DNA from: Sciurus carolinensis
Lineage: Eukaryota; Chordata; Mammalia; Rodentia; Sciuridae
NCBI RefSeq assembly: GCF_902686445.1
Contig: NC_062213.1
Coordinates: 60,950,991-61,014,990 of the forward strand
DNA length: 64,000 nt
Direction: 5' to 3'
In this document: positions 9,983 to 21,407 of the stretch, piece by piece
Numbering within the stretch: the first letter of the stretch is position 1
How the letters are laid out: the number at the start of each line of letters is the position of its first letter
Notes under the pieces: model-generated
The model's database searches: none
What the model saw: only the letters and a program-made list of their open reading frames with translations
What the model was told of the DNA's origin: nothing
Program-made: the position numbers and the translations under genes

Positions 9983-12900
9983 ACACACATTTTGTTTTGA
10001 TCTATCACAGCAAGCAACATGTTTCTTATAAGTTTCACAAAATGGGGTCAGAAAGCAAAATGGAAGTTGTTTGGTTCACTTCAACAATGTTCCATACAAC
10101 TACTCTTTCCTCTGCCTGTAATTTACTTCCTCCATCTTCAGGAGAAAATTCCTGGTACATTTATTCAATCAATGATTTGGGGGAAGCCTGACTGGATGTA
10201 TGGATATGGGAGTCATGAGGACGTCGGAAGGTGGTGATGAGTTACTACAGATGAGCAGCAGGCATTGCTGCTCAACTGTGAAAGTAGGACTAAGTTTGTT
10301 TTCTGGAAAATGTCCATGTTCAGACTTATTGAAAGAGGGATCAGCATTTGATATCTCTTATCTCAGTCTTATCTCCCAATCACTGTTGTGGTTGATTAAG
10401 GTTGTTTTATCACAGGGTCCCAATCTCCTTTCATTGGACAGTGCATCATCTCCCACCTCCTGGGAGTGTTGGGGGCTAAAGGCTCACAGCTGCTCCCCTT
10501 CTCCAAAGAATTGCTCTCAGCTGAGAGGCATCGCCTCACTCTCTGGAGGTTACCCCTGCAGCTACAGGCCCTGACTGGTGCTACACCAAAGTGCAAAGGG
10601 CTGCCCTCCTTTCTGTTCCACTTTCCCATACCTTCTGTTTATTCTTCCATCCTCAGAGACCACTTTCAATGCTACCCCACCTGAGGCATCACCTACCATA
10701 AAAAAAAAAACTCAGAAGGATCTTTCCAACCAGCCTAAGAACCTACATTTACTTGTCTGCATCACCGTAGGGATTGCTAATGTCCAGAATACTTCCCAGC
10801 TCCAAACATTTGTTGCATAAATATTTGCTGAGTCAAGGAATGAAGTAACAAGTAAACAGCTGCTAAAGTCTTCATCGATGTGTAACAGTTTACCTTGGCC
10901 CAAAGGCACAGAGCCTCTGTCATCAGATAAATTGCTTGCCAACAACTTTAATTTGTTGAAAATATTTATGTGATGTTTAAATGAAAGCATACTCGAGCAA
11001 TAAATTAGTTCCATGACAGAATGCATATGAAAGTAACCAACATACTGGCTGACATCAGCGGAACTTGAAAAAGTGTTCCTTCGATAAATCAGTGAACTAG
11101 GGTGGTTCTTTTTAAGTATCCTTTACAGATTAAAAAAAATCCCCACACAGACATATTACAACACATTGACTGCCTTCCTATGTTATTAAGCAAAAACCAC
11201 TTTTTTCCCTTTTATACCAGTGCTTACTTTCTGGGTCACCACAGTCTATTCTGTACTTGATTGAAACATTTTTCAGAGAATAATCATCACCAAAGATCAC
11301 ACAATATCACCTTCCTTTGAATTTATGAGTTCCAAAATTTTTTTCTCACTAGAACTCTATTAAGTACCTTCTTACTCACTGCTTGAAAGTAAACGTTGAT
11401 TCTCATCAGTTGATAACATTCGGTTATCACTCAGGACTCAAAAACACCTAAGCAGTTTGGAGTCTGCTTTGGGGGGATCCAGACCAATGAGCAGACTCCC
11501 TCAAAATACCCCATCTTCTCATTTACTGACACCGCTACCTTTCACATTGAAATTTGCACAAAAAAAGGAAACTTATGAACACAGGCATTTCCCCAGCACT
11601 GCTTTAACTAAATCCTCTGAACACAGAGCTAGGTTGACAAAAGGAATCCCACCACCATTTCAACCTTATACATACATAAGCTTCCGGGAAAAAAAAAAAA
11701 TTCAACCTCAACTTTCTTCTGAGCCACATAAGCATATTTTTATCTCTTAACCTTGCCTCAGAGATTATCCTATTTTCTTCCCCTCATTTCTTAAGGTAGT
11801 TATGTTTTATTACTTTGGACCCTCTAAGCCCTGAAACAAATGTTTAGTTTCTGCTTTCATACAAAGGCCTTTGTCCAAAGAGTTCCTGGTTTCTCCAGAT
11901 ACTTTATTTCCTTTGGTTTTATGCTTGCTCATCTCTTCATCTCTCTCCAATGCCCCAAGGCCAAATATTTTGTAATAAATATCCGTTCTAATTTTTGAAT
12001 TGTCTTTAGTTCAAACATGAGTTACTCTTTCTTCCTCTTGACTGTGTTAACAATGAGAAAATACAGAACAAGGCAACCAGAGAGGATCTATCCCTCCCTC
12101 AACAAGAGTCACAAAATTCCCAGCACTAGTGGAAGGAGTGCAAGCAACCCAGCCTCTCAGCCAAGTTACATGGCTATTAAGCTTAACATATTTAACTAAA
12201 AGGCTCTTTAGATCCTTTAAACTCCTGTTGGTAATCATGTTAACATGTGAACAGATCATTAAGAAAATGGAGATTTTGCAGTTTTATTAAATCTTTTAAT
12301 TTTTAAAATGCTTATTCGATACTTTAATTACATGCATAAGCCATGGTGGATCCCAATGTATTCATACATGTTTAAAACAGCAAATACACAGTCACATGGA
12401 CACCTATAATATTAAATCAATAACTGACACAATTATTCAGATAATATAGAATGGAATCTTTTAAGTCTAAGCAGAAGTTAACACACAAAGGCTTTCGGGT
12501 TATAAGAAGGATTTTTGTTCTTTGTCCTAAGAAAAATGTTGAGACATTAAAGGTTGCAGGCAGACTGGGTTATCATTCAATCTGAATTTGCAAAAGATCT
12601 GTCTGGTTGCAATGCAGAGAACATGAGTGGGATGAGTGGGGGCGAGAAAATAGGAAGTCAGGGTATCTGGGTGTGAAATGATAAGACTTTGACCTTGGAC
12701 TTTTTAGTAAGACCTAAAAATACTGGATGACTAAAAAATATAGAAGGGAATATGTACAGCTGGTGATGAGATCTTTTCTATCACTAACAGAGAATGGTCA
12801 TATTATTAATATGTTAGAGGATGATGTACTTTGTCACTTACAGTCCTGAAAGATATTCTAGAACTTTTGTACCGGATCTAACTCCAATTTTCCATTCTCT

Positions 12901-13394
12901 ATCCTAAGAATATTCTCAGTGTTCTTAAAGGGACTGGTAGGAATTTGAAGTTTCTTTGTTTAGAAATCCTCGTACTACTATCCACAGAAAAGATCCTACT
13001 AATTCTAATGCAGAACAACCTGATCGCTGTACTTTTACACAATGGTGTGCCACGAAGGAATCAAAGGTTTCTGCAAGGAAGTGATCCATTCAGCCCTTAG
13101 TGCCCAGGCCAACACCTAGAAGTATGAGAAACAGAAGCAAAATCTTCCTACCATCCACAGCCTCGTCAGAAGATCCTAAGAAGGTGCCCTGAAGAAAATG
13201 GCTCTTCCAAGTATCTAGTGATACCGTCAACAGCACAGTGGAAGCAAAACCCAGCATTTGCTGTTCTGCTCTGAGTGAGCCAAGCAGTTGCTGTTCCACC
13301 CAAACACCCACTTCAACAGCCACTGCCCAGTGCTGCCACTGCAAACAAGGGGTCACAGAGCTGCTGGAGGAAAGGACTTCCAAAATTCAATAAT
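9983..13394. other. Gene-free stretch
   Basis: No gene recognised. The 124-residue frame at 10,200-10,574 overlaps frames on both strands and lacks any domain I know. The slightly GC-richer part, about 10,430-10,700, may be an old repeat that I cannot name. No RNA gene is seen. Confidence 0.6.
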
Positions 13395-13828
13395 AATGAA
13401 AGCATTTTAAATGGGCAAAATATTTGAATAAACATTTCATCAGAAAAGATATACTGATGGTAAATAAACACATAAAAATAAGAAATATCAATTATTAAGG
13501 AGGAAAATACAAAATAAAACACTATTAGATGTAACTACACACCTACCACAAATGTCTAACTAAAAACACTGAACATTCCAAATGTGGGAGGGGATGTGGA
13601 GTAACTGGAACTTTCAGGTACTGTGATGACAACATGAGTAGACATCTGTTTCGGAAAAGTATTGGGCAGTTTCTTAATAAATTAAACATACCTTTTTCAC
13701 AGGACATAGTCATTCCAATCATACATATCACGTATATATGTAAATATATACACATATATATCACAACTTATCAAATTCTATGCTTTAAACATGTAGCTTT
13801 TTCAATTATGCCTCAATGAATTGAGATT
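13395..13828 (+). mobile_element. Old L1 (L1M-type) 3' fragment
   Basis: The order 'atgggcaaaatatttgaataaacatttcat', 'gaggggatgtggagtaactggaac' and 'gggcagtttcttaataaattaaacatacc' follows the ORF2 C-terminal to 3' end path of ancient mammalian L1. It ends with the old L1 tail pattern 'cttatcaaattctatgctttaaacatgtag'. It has many gaps and stops. The next element begins immediately downstream. Confidence 0.65.
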
Positions 13829-14941
13829 GTTATTGTTAGAACATTGATGAGTTCATGTGTGATACAATGCATGTGTTCAGAGGTAAAATGACTACATTAT
13901 GACAGCTGTAACATAATCAGTGGATTAAGTAGTTTAACAGATTAATAATTTAAAAAGGTACTGGGCGGTAACTGTAGGCAGGTAGGGTGCGGTTGGAGGA
14001 AGTATCACTGGGGGCATGCCTTTGGGCTTTATATTTTGTCCTTGACACCTCAATCTCTCTCTCTCCTTCCCTGCTACCATGAGCTGAGTAGATTTCAAAA
14101 TTCCACTGTGTACTTCCACAACAATGTTCTGCCTTACCTCAGGCTTACTGAAATGTAGATGATTGACTTTGGACTGAACCATGAACCTCTGAAACCATGA
14201 GACTTTCCCTTTTCTAAGTTTTTCTTGTCAGGTACTTTAATCAGAGATAAAAGGCTGACTAACACAGAAACAGGTATGGAGAAGTAGGGTTGTTGCTGTG
14301 ACTAATCTGACCATGTGGTTCAGAGGCTTTGGTAATGGTTTGTGGATGGAGTTTGGAAAAGTTTGGAGATTCAGAAAACTTTGTATTTGGACTTTGGGGC
14401 AATGTTGGAACTGTTAGTATTATGGCGGCTATGTATTAAATGTAGATTTCCTCCTGAGATAGTTACAAACCTTTGGGCGTGAGGATCTGAATGTTATTGT
14501 TTGGACATGAGGTATCCCCCAAAAGCTCCTGTGTTAATGCAGGAAGAGTCAGAGGTAGAGTGATTAGATTATGAAAGCTGTAACAAAATTAATGAGTTAA
14601 TTCATATGATGAATTAATAATTTGGAAGAACTAATGTACTGGATGGTAACCATAGGCAGGTAGGGTATGGCTAGAGGAAGTATGTCAGTGGGAGAGTGCC
14701 TTTGGGGTTTGCACCTTGTCCCTGGCATCTCACTTTCTCTGTTTCTCAGCTCTCAGGAGCTGAGTAGATTTCTTCCACCAAACTCTTCCATCGTGAAGTT
14801 CTACTTCACTTGGTCCCAGAGCAATGGAGCTAGCCAACCATTGACTGAATCTCTGAAGCTGTGGGCCAAAATAAGCTTTGTCTCTTCTAAATTGTTCTTT
14901 TCAGGGATTTTGGTCACAGAAGTAAAAAAAAGAGGACCAAC
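13829..14941 (+). mobile_element. Rodent MaLR element: LTR, remnant interior, LTR
   Basis: Two related LTRs in the same orientation bracket about 225 bases of interior. The 5' LTR is 13,829-14,266 (ends CTGACTAACACA). The interior is 14,267-14,491. The 3' LTR is 14,492-14,941 (starts TGTTATTGTTTGGACATGAG). Both LTRs carry GGTAAC(T/C)(G/A)TAGGCAGGTAGGGT and (A/T)GGGTTT-(A/G)-type central blocks and the ATGAGCTGAGTAGATTTC / GGAGCTGAGTAGATTTC box. The interior reads 'gggttgttgctgtgactaatctgacc...tttggaaaagtttggagattcag', which is MaLR internal sequence just after the 5' LTR. Such elements are non-autonomous and carry no reverse transcriptase. Confidence 0.7.
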
Positions 14942-15073
14942 AGTAGTTGTAATGCTTGCTAAAATTTAAGCCTAATTCTAGTTCACTATTCTTAAATTCT
15001 TTGAATTAATAAAAATCAAAATTATCTATTCATATTCTAATATTCTTATTTAATGCTATGATTAATTAATCTG
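14942..15073. other. Short unassigned spacer
   Basis: AT-rich spacer between the MaLR element and the SINE. It includes the SINE's upstream target duplication TTAATTAAT at 15,062-15,070. Confidence 0.6.
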
Positions 15074-15292
15074 TTTTTTTTTTTTTTTTTTTTGGTACTA
15101 GGGATTGAACCCAGGGGTGCTTAACCACTAAACCACATCTCCAGCCCTTTGAAAACATTTTCATTTAGAGAGAGGATCTTGCTACATTGCTTAGAGCCTT
15201 GCTAAGTTGCTGAGGCTGGCTCTGAACTTCAGATCCTCCTGCCTCAGCCTCCTGAGCCATTGGGATTACAGGTATGCACCACCATACCTGGC
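15074..15292 (-). mobile_element. Composite B1-ID SINE, antisense
   Basis: Read on the minus strand it begins with a B1 (7SL-type) half (GCCAGGTATGGTGG, then TGTAATCCCA and GGAGGCTGAGGCAGGAGGAT). It continues into an ID-type half (GGGCTGGAGATGTGGTTTAG, then TGGGTTCAATCCCTAGTACC) and ends in a 20-base A tail seen as T on the plus strand. The direct repeats TTAATTAAT at 15,062-15,070 and 15,293-15,301 are the target duplication. The B1-plus-ID architecture is known from squirrel-related rodents. Transcription would be by RNA polymerase III, with mobilisation by L1. Confidence 0.85.
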
Positions 15293-15301
15293 TTAATTAA
15301 T

Positions 15302-18184
15302 TTTTAATTGAGTTACACATAATAATTGATCTAGGGATTAAAAGTTATCACCAAAAACTAGGGAGTGATCATTTTGACTTTTAACTACTTTGGAAAGCTG
15401 TTAGAGTAAATTTTAAAGCTTGTTAACTATGTACCAGTTATTTGAACAAGTTGATTGAGATAGAACATGCTTACACACAAGAGCTACATAAAACACACTT
15501 ACTACTTACAGATAGGCAGTAAGGAACAATGGAAACCTAGGATTTAGGGTAAGCTTGTTCCGCTGGGCTCCAGAAAGATGTCTGATGGCGGATGCCTCAT
15601 GGATGGAGTCTTGTCTTTGAGTGATCCACTTGAGTCACAGCTGAAGGACCTCAGAAAGAAACCTGACCTAGGTTTTATAGGCTGGAGTCAACATGACACA
15701 TTGAACTGAATTGCTAAAGGACATTGTGTTTCTAGGGCAGGAAAAAACATATCCTGGGCTGTCCTGACCAGTTCCTCCCTGCCTCGGGATGTTGCATCCC
15801 CGTCACATCTACAGTAATTTTAAAGAACTAGAAGTGAGAACTGGGTTGGTACAAAATCACCAGGAGAACTGCCCTGCAAAAATATTTTGAGGTGTTTATT
15901 TCAGCCTTTCTCATCTCATTATATTTTAGTGTCTGCAGCTGCATCATTTCTAAACTCACTCTGAGGTGAGGGAGCCAGGATTTGAATGGAGGATTGATAT
16001 GCCTTACCTTGGGTTGGTGTAACAATTGTCGTTGGGCAGCAAAGTTCTCTCCCCTGGTTGCCTTCTGCTTGGACACAGGTCATGCTCACTCCTAGATAAT
16101 TTATACATACATTTTGGATAGACCAGATGCAGTTATAAGCATGAATTATGCTCTGGCTCACCATAGAAGAAAAGAGAAGGACTTCTAATTGTTCTGCCCT
16201 TTCTGAAGTTTGGAAAACAAACAATTTATCTAAATGACTTAATTACTAGTTCTACTAAAGTCTAAAAGTCATTTTAGGGTGTAAAAATAGATTTCTTTTA
16301 ATACGCACATGTTAGTTTTTTATGTGAGTATAGTAAAAAAGGCAGGAAAATAAACTAAGATGTATCTATAAAAAACAACATGTCCCTCTGCAGTTCCTGT
16401 AAGATCCCTTGGTCCAGAAACACAGGTGTGGATTTTGGAGCAAGTAGAGAGCCCACAGAAGGATTCAGAGCTGGGGCAGAAGGTTGGAAAGATCTTGAGT
16501 ACAGCTGTGCCGTGTGGGAGGACATGTCTCATAATGGACAAACATCTGTTTGGATCACACAAGAAACCTTGCAAAAGAAAGCAAAGAGAGATAATTTTTG
16601 ATTGGAGGCCATGACTCCAGCATCGTTGACAGAGGCTCAGTCCAGAGGGCTGTAGCTCCTTTGGTAGAAATCTCTAGGTAGGAGTTCTAAGAATTGGACT
16701 GGAAACTGCAAATACTGCAATTGTGTTTCTTTTGGTCCTCCAAATACTTTACTACCTTCAAAGTTACTGGTACTGTATGAATATCACACAATAATGTAGA
16801 GAGCCACTAATCTCAGTTTAGTGAGGTATAAAATCATTAATAGTTATAAAAGTTTAGATATTCATGGTTTGAGTTTAAAATAGCAATATCATTTGCAAAG
16901 AAAAATGTGTTTTGGGCTAGTGATTATGACAACGTTTCATTTGTATGAGACACAAAACTGGAAAGGAGATAAAGAATAGTTTGAGAGGCTTGATGGTAGA
17001 GAGTTTATTTTAAAACCATCAATAGGATTTGTTATTCAAGTTTGGAAACTAGTTTATTTGATGGTCAGCTCTAATCAGAAGTTACTGGCTATGAATTAGA
17101 TATATATTAGTTGTGTACTGAATTTTAGATAATTGTATGAATTTAATTAATGAGGATAGTAGTTTTAAATAATTATCCTCTGGAATTTTTTTCAAATTTA
17201 TTTATATTAAATTCACAAATAAACATGTCTGCATATGTCATGTACAACATGATGTTTGTATACACATACCCATACATACATTGTGGAATCATTAGTCTTT
17301 TGAGCCTTTATAAGGGAATTTTTTCTCTCATTTGAGAAATCTTGAAAAATAATTTCATGTCTTCCTCTAAATCAAATGAAAAATTGAAATAGTTTCTCAG
17401 ATGATTTAAGTTTTACAGACTTATTGAATTAACTAGCATTTTAAATAATTTCATTGTTTCTTTTTTTTCTCTAAGAGAATCAGTGACATGCATGGACCCA
17501 AAGAAGCTTTCCATTCCTTTTTTATTTTTAGTGGTTTTGCCATCTCTGAATGTGGAACATTAAAACTCAAGTCGTATATGAAAAATACACCATCTTATTA
17601 AAGAAATTCTAATGAATCAGTGAGAAAATAATTCCATCTATTGAATGGTAACAATTATCTATAAGCTGACTACATTGTTACTTTAGGTTCATAAACATAA
17701 TTTCTAATGGAACAAGTGAGTGGGAGAATAGAAAACTCTCAGGCAAAACCTAAAGGTGTGTGTACCCATGTACAGAACTGGCCAGTGATAAGAACTCCTG
17801 GGAAAGGTTGCTAGAGGCAACAAAATTAGATGAGCAAAATTTCTAATCATGAAATTGGAAAGGCACTTCCTTTCACCCATCTCAAAAGCATTGGAGCCAG
17901 GTGCTGTGTGTTCTAGTTACACTTCCCATCTCATATGACATCCTGACTATAGTACCTTTCCAAAAACTGTATACAGCACTCTCAAAAAGAGTCAGTTTGC
18001 GACTAATTGGTAATATTTTGAAGTATGTGCACACACGCATATATTTTAGCTTTGGCAAAGACATGGCATTTTGGTCCAACCAATTTTCCATTTTATTCTG
18101 GAAATTAGCTTCAAACTTGTATAGGGAACTACTCAAAGTCCAACTATTCTCCTCAAATTGTAGTTCCAGTTCTTTATATTTTTA
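15302..18184. other. Gene-free stretch, with a possible antisense LTR and old L1 trace
   Basis: No gene recognised. About 15,480-15,808 could be an antisense LTR: on the minus strand it begins TGTGACGGGGATGCAAC and has CCTATAAAACC, but I find no polyadenylation signal or target duplication. Around 17,195-17,300 'catgtacaacatgatgtttgtatacacatac...cattgtggaatcatta' resembles an L1MA-type 3' UTR. The rest is unassigned. Confidence 0.4.
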
Positions 18185-18860
18185 GTACAAATTCTTTGTC
18201 AGATATATGAGTTACAAATACTTTCTCCTGGTCTATAACTTGTCTTTTTATTTTCATAATAGTGTCCTTCTAAGACCAGTTGTTCTTCACTTCAATGAAA
18301 TTCAGTATATCAGTGCCTTCCTTCATGGTTTATGGTTTCGGTAGCACATCTAAGAAATCTTTACCTAACCCATTATGGCTCATGTTTTCGTCTAGAAATT
18401 CCATAATTTTAAGCCTCATACTTTGGTCTACAACCCATTTTGATTTAATTTCTGTTCATGATCTCAGGTAGACACTTAGGTATATTTGTTTGTTTGCATA
18501 CAGATATCCAATTTTTCCAGCAAATTCATAGAACAGACTCTGTTCTCTTGAATTAATTTGGAATCTTTGACAAAAAAAAAAAAAAAAAAACAATCAACCA
18601 TACCTATGTGAGTATATTAAGTATATTTCTGGTCTTGTTATTATTTGTCCTGATATTAATATAAGGTTGTTTTGATTGCTGTAGCTTTATAAAAAATTCT
18701 TAACGTCACATAGCGTAAGTTTTCCAACCTCATTCCACTTCTTCAAAGTTGTTTTGGCTTTTCTAGATTGTTTGCCTTTAGAATGCACATGCCTATTTCT
18801 ATTAAAAGGAAAAGGCCTGCTGAGGAATTTGTAAATAATATTATAGAGACTTGACATCTT
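18185..18860 (-). mobile_element. Old L1 ORF2 region, antisense, first part
   Basis: The sequence follows the antisense of ancient L1 ORF2: 'cccattttgatttaatttctgt', 'agatatccaatttttccagca', 'ttgttttgattgctgtagcttta', then 'gttgttttggcttttctaga'. The element is interrupted exactly after ATCTT by a solo LTR and resumes at 19,424. An A homopolymer of about 20 bases near 18,572 is internal. No functional frame remains. Confidence 0.75.
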
Positions 18861-19423
18861 TGTGATGGGCTGACAGATCTGACTCCATGAGAATGTTACA
18901 GGCCAGACTCTAAGGGAAATGACTAAACAGACTCCATTTTGCTCTGAGACTCCATGTTATGTAGGAAATAAGCTTCTCCCATGGGAACACCCCACCTCTG
19001 TGCCCATCATCAGTTACTTGGTGTGACATATTTAATAATATACAATGGCAACTCCTATGTAGTAAAGAATTGCTCTCTTTTGATCCCTATTGCTCCTAAA
19101 CAATGTACCATGTGAACAGTGATTGTGTGGATGTTAGTAACCATTCTTTGGTTTGTACCTAGGTAAGGGTCATTTTGACCCACTTTCCCCTCTGTTGATG
19201 ATCTCATGATGTTAATGTGTAATTTCAAATTATAGCAACAGACACTTATGATTAATGTGATTTTTGGTATAAGAACCCCTACAATCCTGTGGTCGGGGCT
19301 GTTCTCCCAATAGCCATTTTTAGGGGCATTGTGTGAGACAGTCAGCCAGCCGGCTTAATAAAGACTCTCAAATTTGGATTTCTCAGTGGTGAATGGTCTG
19401 TTCTTCAGTTGCGCCCCATAACA
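18861..19423 (+). mobile_element. Solo LTR inserted in old antisense L1
   Basis: The block starts TGTGATGGGCTGAC, ends CGCCCCATAACA, and is flanked by ATCTT at 18,856-18,860 and 19,424-19,428, a perfect 5-bp target duplication. A promoter-like GGTATAAGAACCCC near 19,267 and a polyadenylation signal AATAAAG near 19,357 give U3-R-U5 order on the plus strand. Its host L1 reads straight through when one ATCTT is removed, which confirms the boundaries. No viral genes remain. The family is not named; a 5-bp duplication fits ERVL-type and some class I elements. Confidence 0.85.
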
Positions 19424-19560
19424 ATCTTAATAATATTGAGACTTCATGAACATGATATCTCTCTTCTTTTGTAGACTTTTAATATTTTTCTCTCAGTCAT
19501 ATTTTACAGTCTTTAGCATATAAGTCTTCGTGTATTTTGAACATTGTTCTCTGTCTTAAA
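19424..19560 (-). mobile_element. Old L1 ORF2 region, antisense, continuation
   Basis: This continues the antisense L1 interrupted by the LTR. 'taatattgagacttcatgaacatgatatctc' follows the pattern 'caatattgagtctt...catgaacatggtatgtctct' in old L1 antisense. It stops where the younger L1 copy A begins. Confidence 0.7.
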
Positions 19561-19565
19561 CATAA

Positions 19566-20311
19566 AGATGGGGCCCGCAAGTGGCTTCAGGGACAAGGAC
19601 AGGGCAGCCAGAGACTTCCCCAAGCAGCCCGGCCCCCTGCACTGGGAGGCGCCTTTCAAGTCTAGCTTCTCGGAGCAGACTGCCCAGTGAGAGCCTTTCT
19701 ACACAGAGCCAGCCACAAGTCCCCAAGCCAACGGAGAGCTTCAATCTGCAAGCAGTCTCTGGAATCAGGGCAGTGCAGCCAGAGACTTCTCCAGGGGACT
19801 CTGCCCACTCTGGCCGCAGGCTCTTTCCACAGAGCGATCCAAGATGGCGGCCTAGAGGGTGTCTGCATCTCCAGTTGCTCCAGAACCCAGGACGCAAGAA
19901 GGGGAGGCACTGAGAGACTTGGACAAAAATAGAGTCATGGGGTAAGTCTCCCCCACTGGGCGAAACTTGGCCTGGGCGGCAGGCACACATAGGGGTGGCT
20001 TATCAGAGCAGGGCAGGGCAGCTAGAGTCTTCCCCAGGTAGCCTTCCACACTCCGGCGGTGGGCTCCTCCCACACAGCCAGCTGCACGGTGCAGGCCCCC
20101 AGTGAGAGCCTTTCCGCACAGAGCCAGCTCCAAGCCCTGGAACCAGTAGGGGGCTAGGGGCAGCTTTCTTCCGAAGCACTGCATTATCAAGTTCCTCCAA
20201 GACTTCAGGCTACTGAAGGCTGGGAGGTGATACACTGGAAATCTACCAGGACACTATAAGCCAATAGAGGAAATCTGCAATATCTCAGGGTCCCACTGAC
20301 AGCTGACCAAT
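19566..20311 (+). promoter_or_regulatory. L1 copy A 5' UTR / internal promoter region
   Basis: GC-rich, in contrast to the AT-rich surroundings. It contains related sub-blocks: CCCAGTGAGAGCCTTTC at 19,684 recurs near 20,098, and GCAGCCAGAGACTTC-type boxes occur near 19,602, 19,773 and 20,016. This looks like a monomer-built rodent L1 promoter. Frames on both strands here, up to 144 residues, are by-products of GC-rich sequence. Confidence 0.7.
19839..19852 (+). promoter_or_regulatory. YY1-type motif in L1 5' UTR
   Basis: CCAAGATGGCGGCC contains the YY1 core AAGATGGCGGC. In human L1 the equivalent motif near the 5' end directs accurate transcription start. Here it lies about 270 bases inside the element, so extra promoter-like sequence precedes it. 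Binding is inferred from the motif only. Confidence 0.6.
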
Positions 20312-21359
20312 ATGAGAGAACAAGGGAAGAAAATGTCCCAAACAAACCTAGATACTACATCAATAAAACCCAATGACAGAACAGCAGAAGAAATGTCAGA
20401 AAGGGAGTTCAGAATGTACATAATTAAAAGAATCAGGGAAGCAAATGAGGAGATGAAAGAACAAACGCAGGCATTGAAGGAGGAGATGAAAGAGCAAATG
20501 CAGGCATTAAATGATCGCACCAATCAACAGTTAAAGGACCAAATACGGGAAGCAAGAGATCATTTCAATAAAGAGTTAGAGATACTGAAAAAAAAAAAAA
20601 ACTGAAATCCTTGAAATGAAGGAAACAATAAACCAAGTTAAAAACTCCATAGAAAGCATAACCAATAGGATAGAACACCTGGAAGACAGAACCTCAGACA
20701 TTGAAGACAAAATATTTAATCTTGAAAACAAAGTTGGACAAACAGAGAAGATGGTAAGAAATCATGAACAGAATCTACAAGAATTATGGGATATCATGAA
20801 AAGGCCAAATTTAAGAATTATTGGGATTGAGGAAGGCTTAGAGAAACAAACCAAAGGAATGAACAATCTATTCAATGAAATAATATCAGAAAATTTCCCA
20901 AACATGAAGAATGAAATGGAAAACCAGGTACAAGAGGCTTATAGGACTCCAAATATACAAAATTACAACAGACCCACACCAAGGCACATTATTATGAAAA
21001 TACCTAACATACAAAATAAAGACAGAATTTTAAAGGCCGTGAGAGAAAAGCATCAAATTACATTCAGAGGGAAACCAATAAGAATATCAGCAGATTTTTC
21101 AATCCAGACCCTAAAAGTTAGAAGGGCCTGGAACAACATTTAGCAAGCCCTGAAAGAAAACGGATGCCAACCAAGAATCTTATACCCAGCAAAACTTACC
21201 TTCAAATTTGACGATGAAATAAGATGGTTCCATGATAAACAAAAGCTAAAGGAATTTACAAAAAGAAAGCCAGCATTACAGAACATTCTCAGCAAAAAAT
21301 TCCATGAGGAAGAGATGAAAAACAACAATGCAAATCAGCAACAGGAGGCGCTAGCCTAA
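20312..21359 (+). pseudogene. L1 ORF1 (RNA-binding chaperone), copy A, two lesions
   Basis: ORF1 protein binds L1 RNA as a coiled-coil trimer and acts as a nucleic acid chaperone in the retrotransposition particle. The frame opens at 20,312 with MREQGKKMSQ. It passes through a Glu/Lys-rich coiled coil with KEEMKEQ repeats, then breaks at a 14-base A run (20,588-20,601). After the shift, from 20,616, come the RRM-like part (NLRIIGIEEGLEKQTKG) and the C-terminal domain (PRHIIMKIPN, then FRGKPIRISADFS). A single TAG at 21,141-21,143 interrupts it, and the same frame then stays open to the natural TAA at 21,357-21,359. Only these two lesions separate it from a normal length of about 349 codons. 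The break at the homopolymer may be slippage rather than old decay. Confidence 0.9.
20588..20601 (+). repeat. A14 run inside ORF1 coiled coil
   Basis: Homopolymeric A following GATACTG, encoding poly-lysine in frame. The length differs in every L1 copy of the window (about 8 in C, 17 in B, 40 in D, none in F), and the present length throws ORF1 out of frame. Confidence 0.95.
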
Positions 21360-21407
21360 AGGAATAGCCAAATAAAGGAGAAACCAAATCATGTCAAAAA
21401 AGCAAAT

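Noticed and set aside
10200..10574. 124-residue plus-strand frame
   Set aside because: No family resemblance, no splice sites or promoter context, and overlapping frames on the minus strand.
13010..13340. Possible processed pseudogene before the old L1 fragment
   Set aside because: A short open stretch starts at ATG near 13,041, but no protein family could be recognised and no poly(A) tail or target duplication was seen.
15480..15808. Antisense LTR
   Set aside because: A TATA-like box and TG start exist on the minus strand, but no polyadenylation signal, second terminus or target duplication was found; left as unassigned.
19556..19990. 144-residue minus-strand open frame, with 110-residue frame opposite
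   Set aside because: It lies wholly in the GC-rich 5' UTR of L1 copy A and its junction; no domain, and open frames on both strands reflect base composition.
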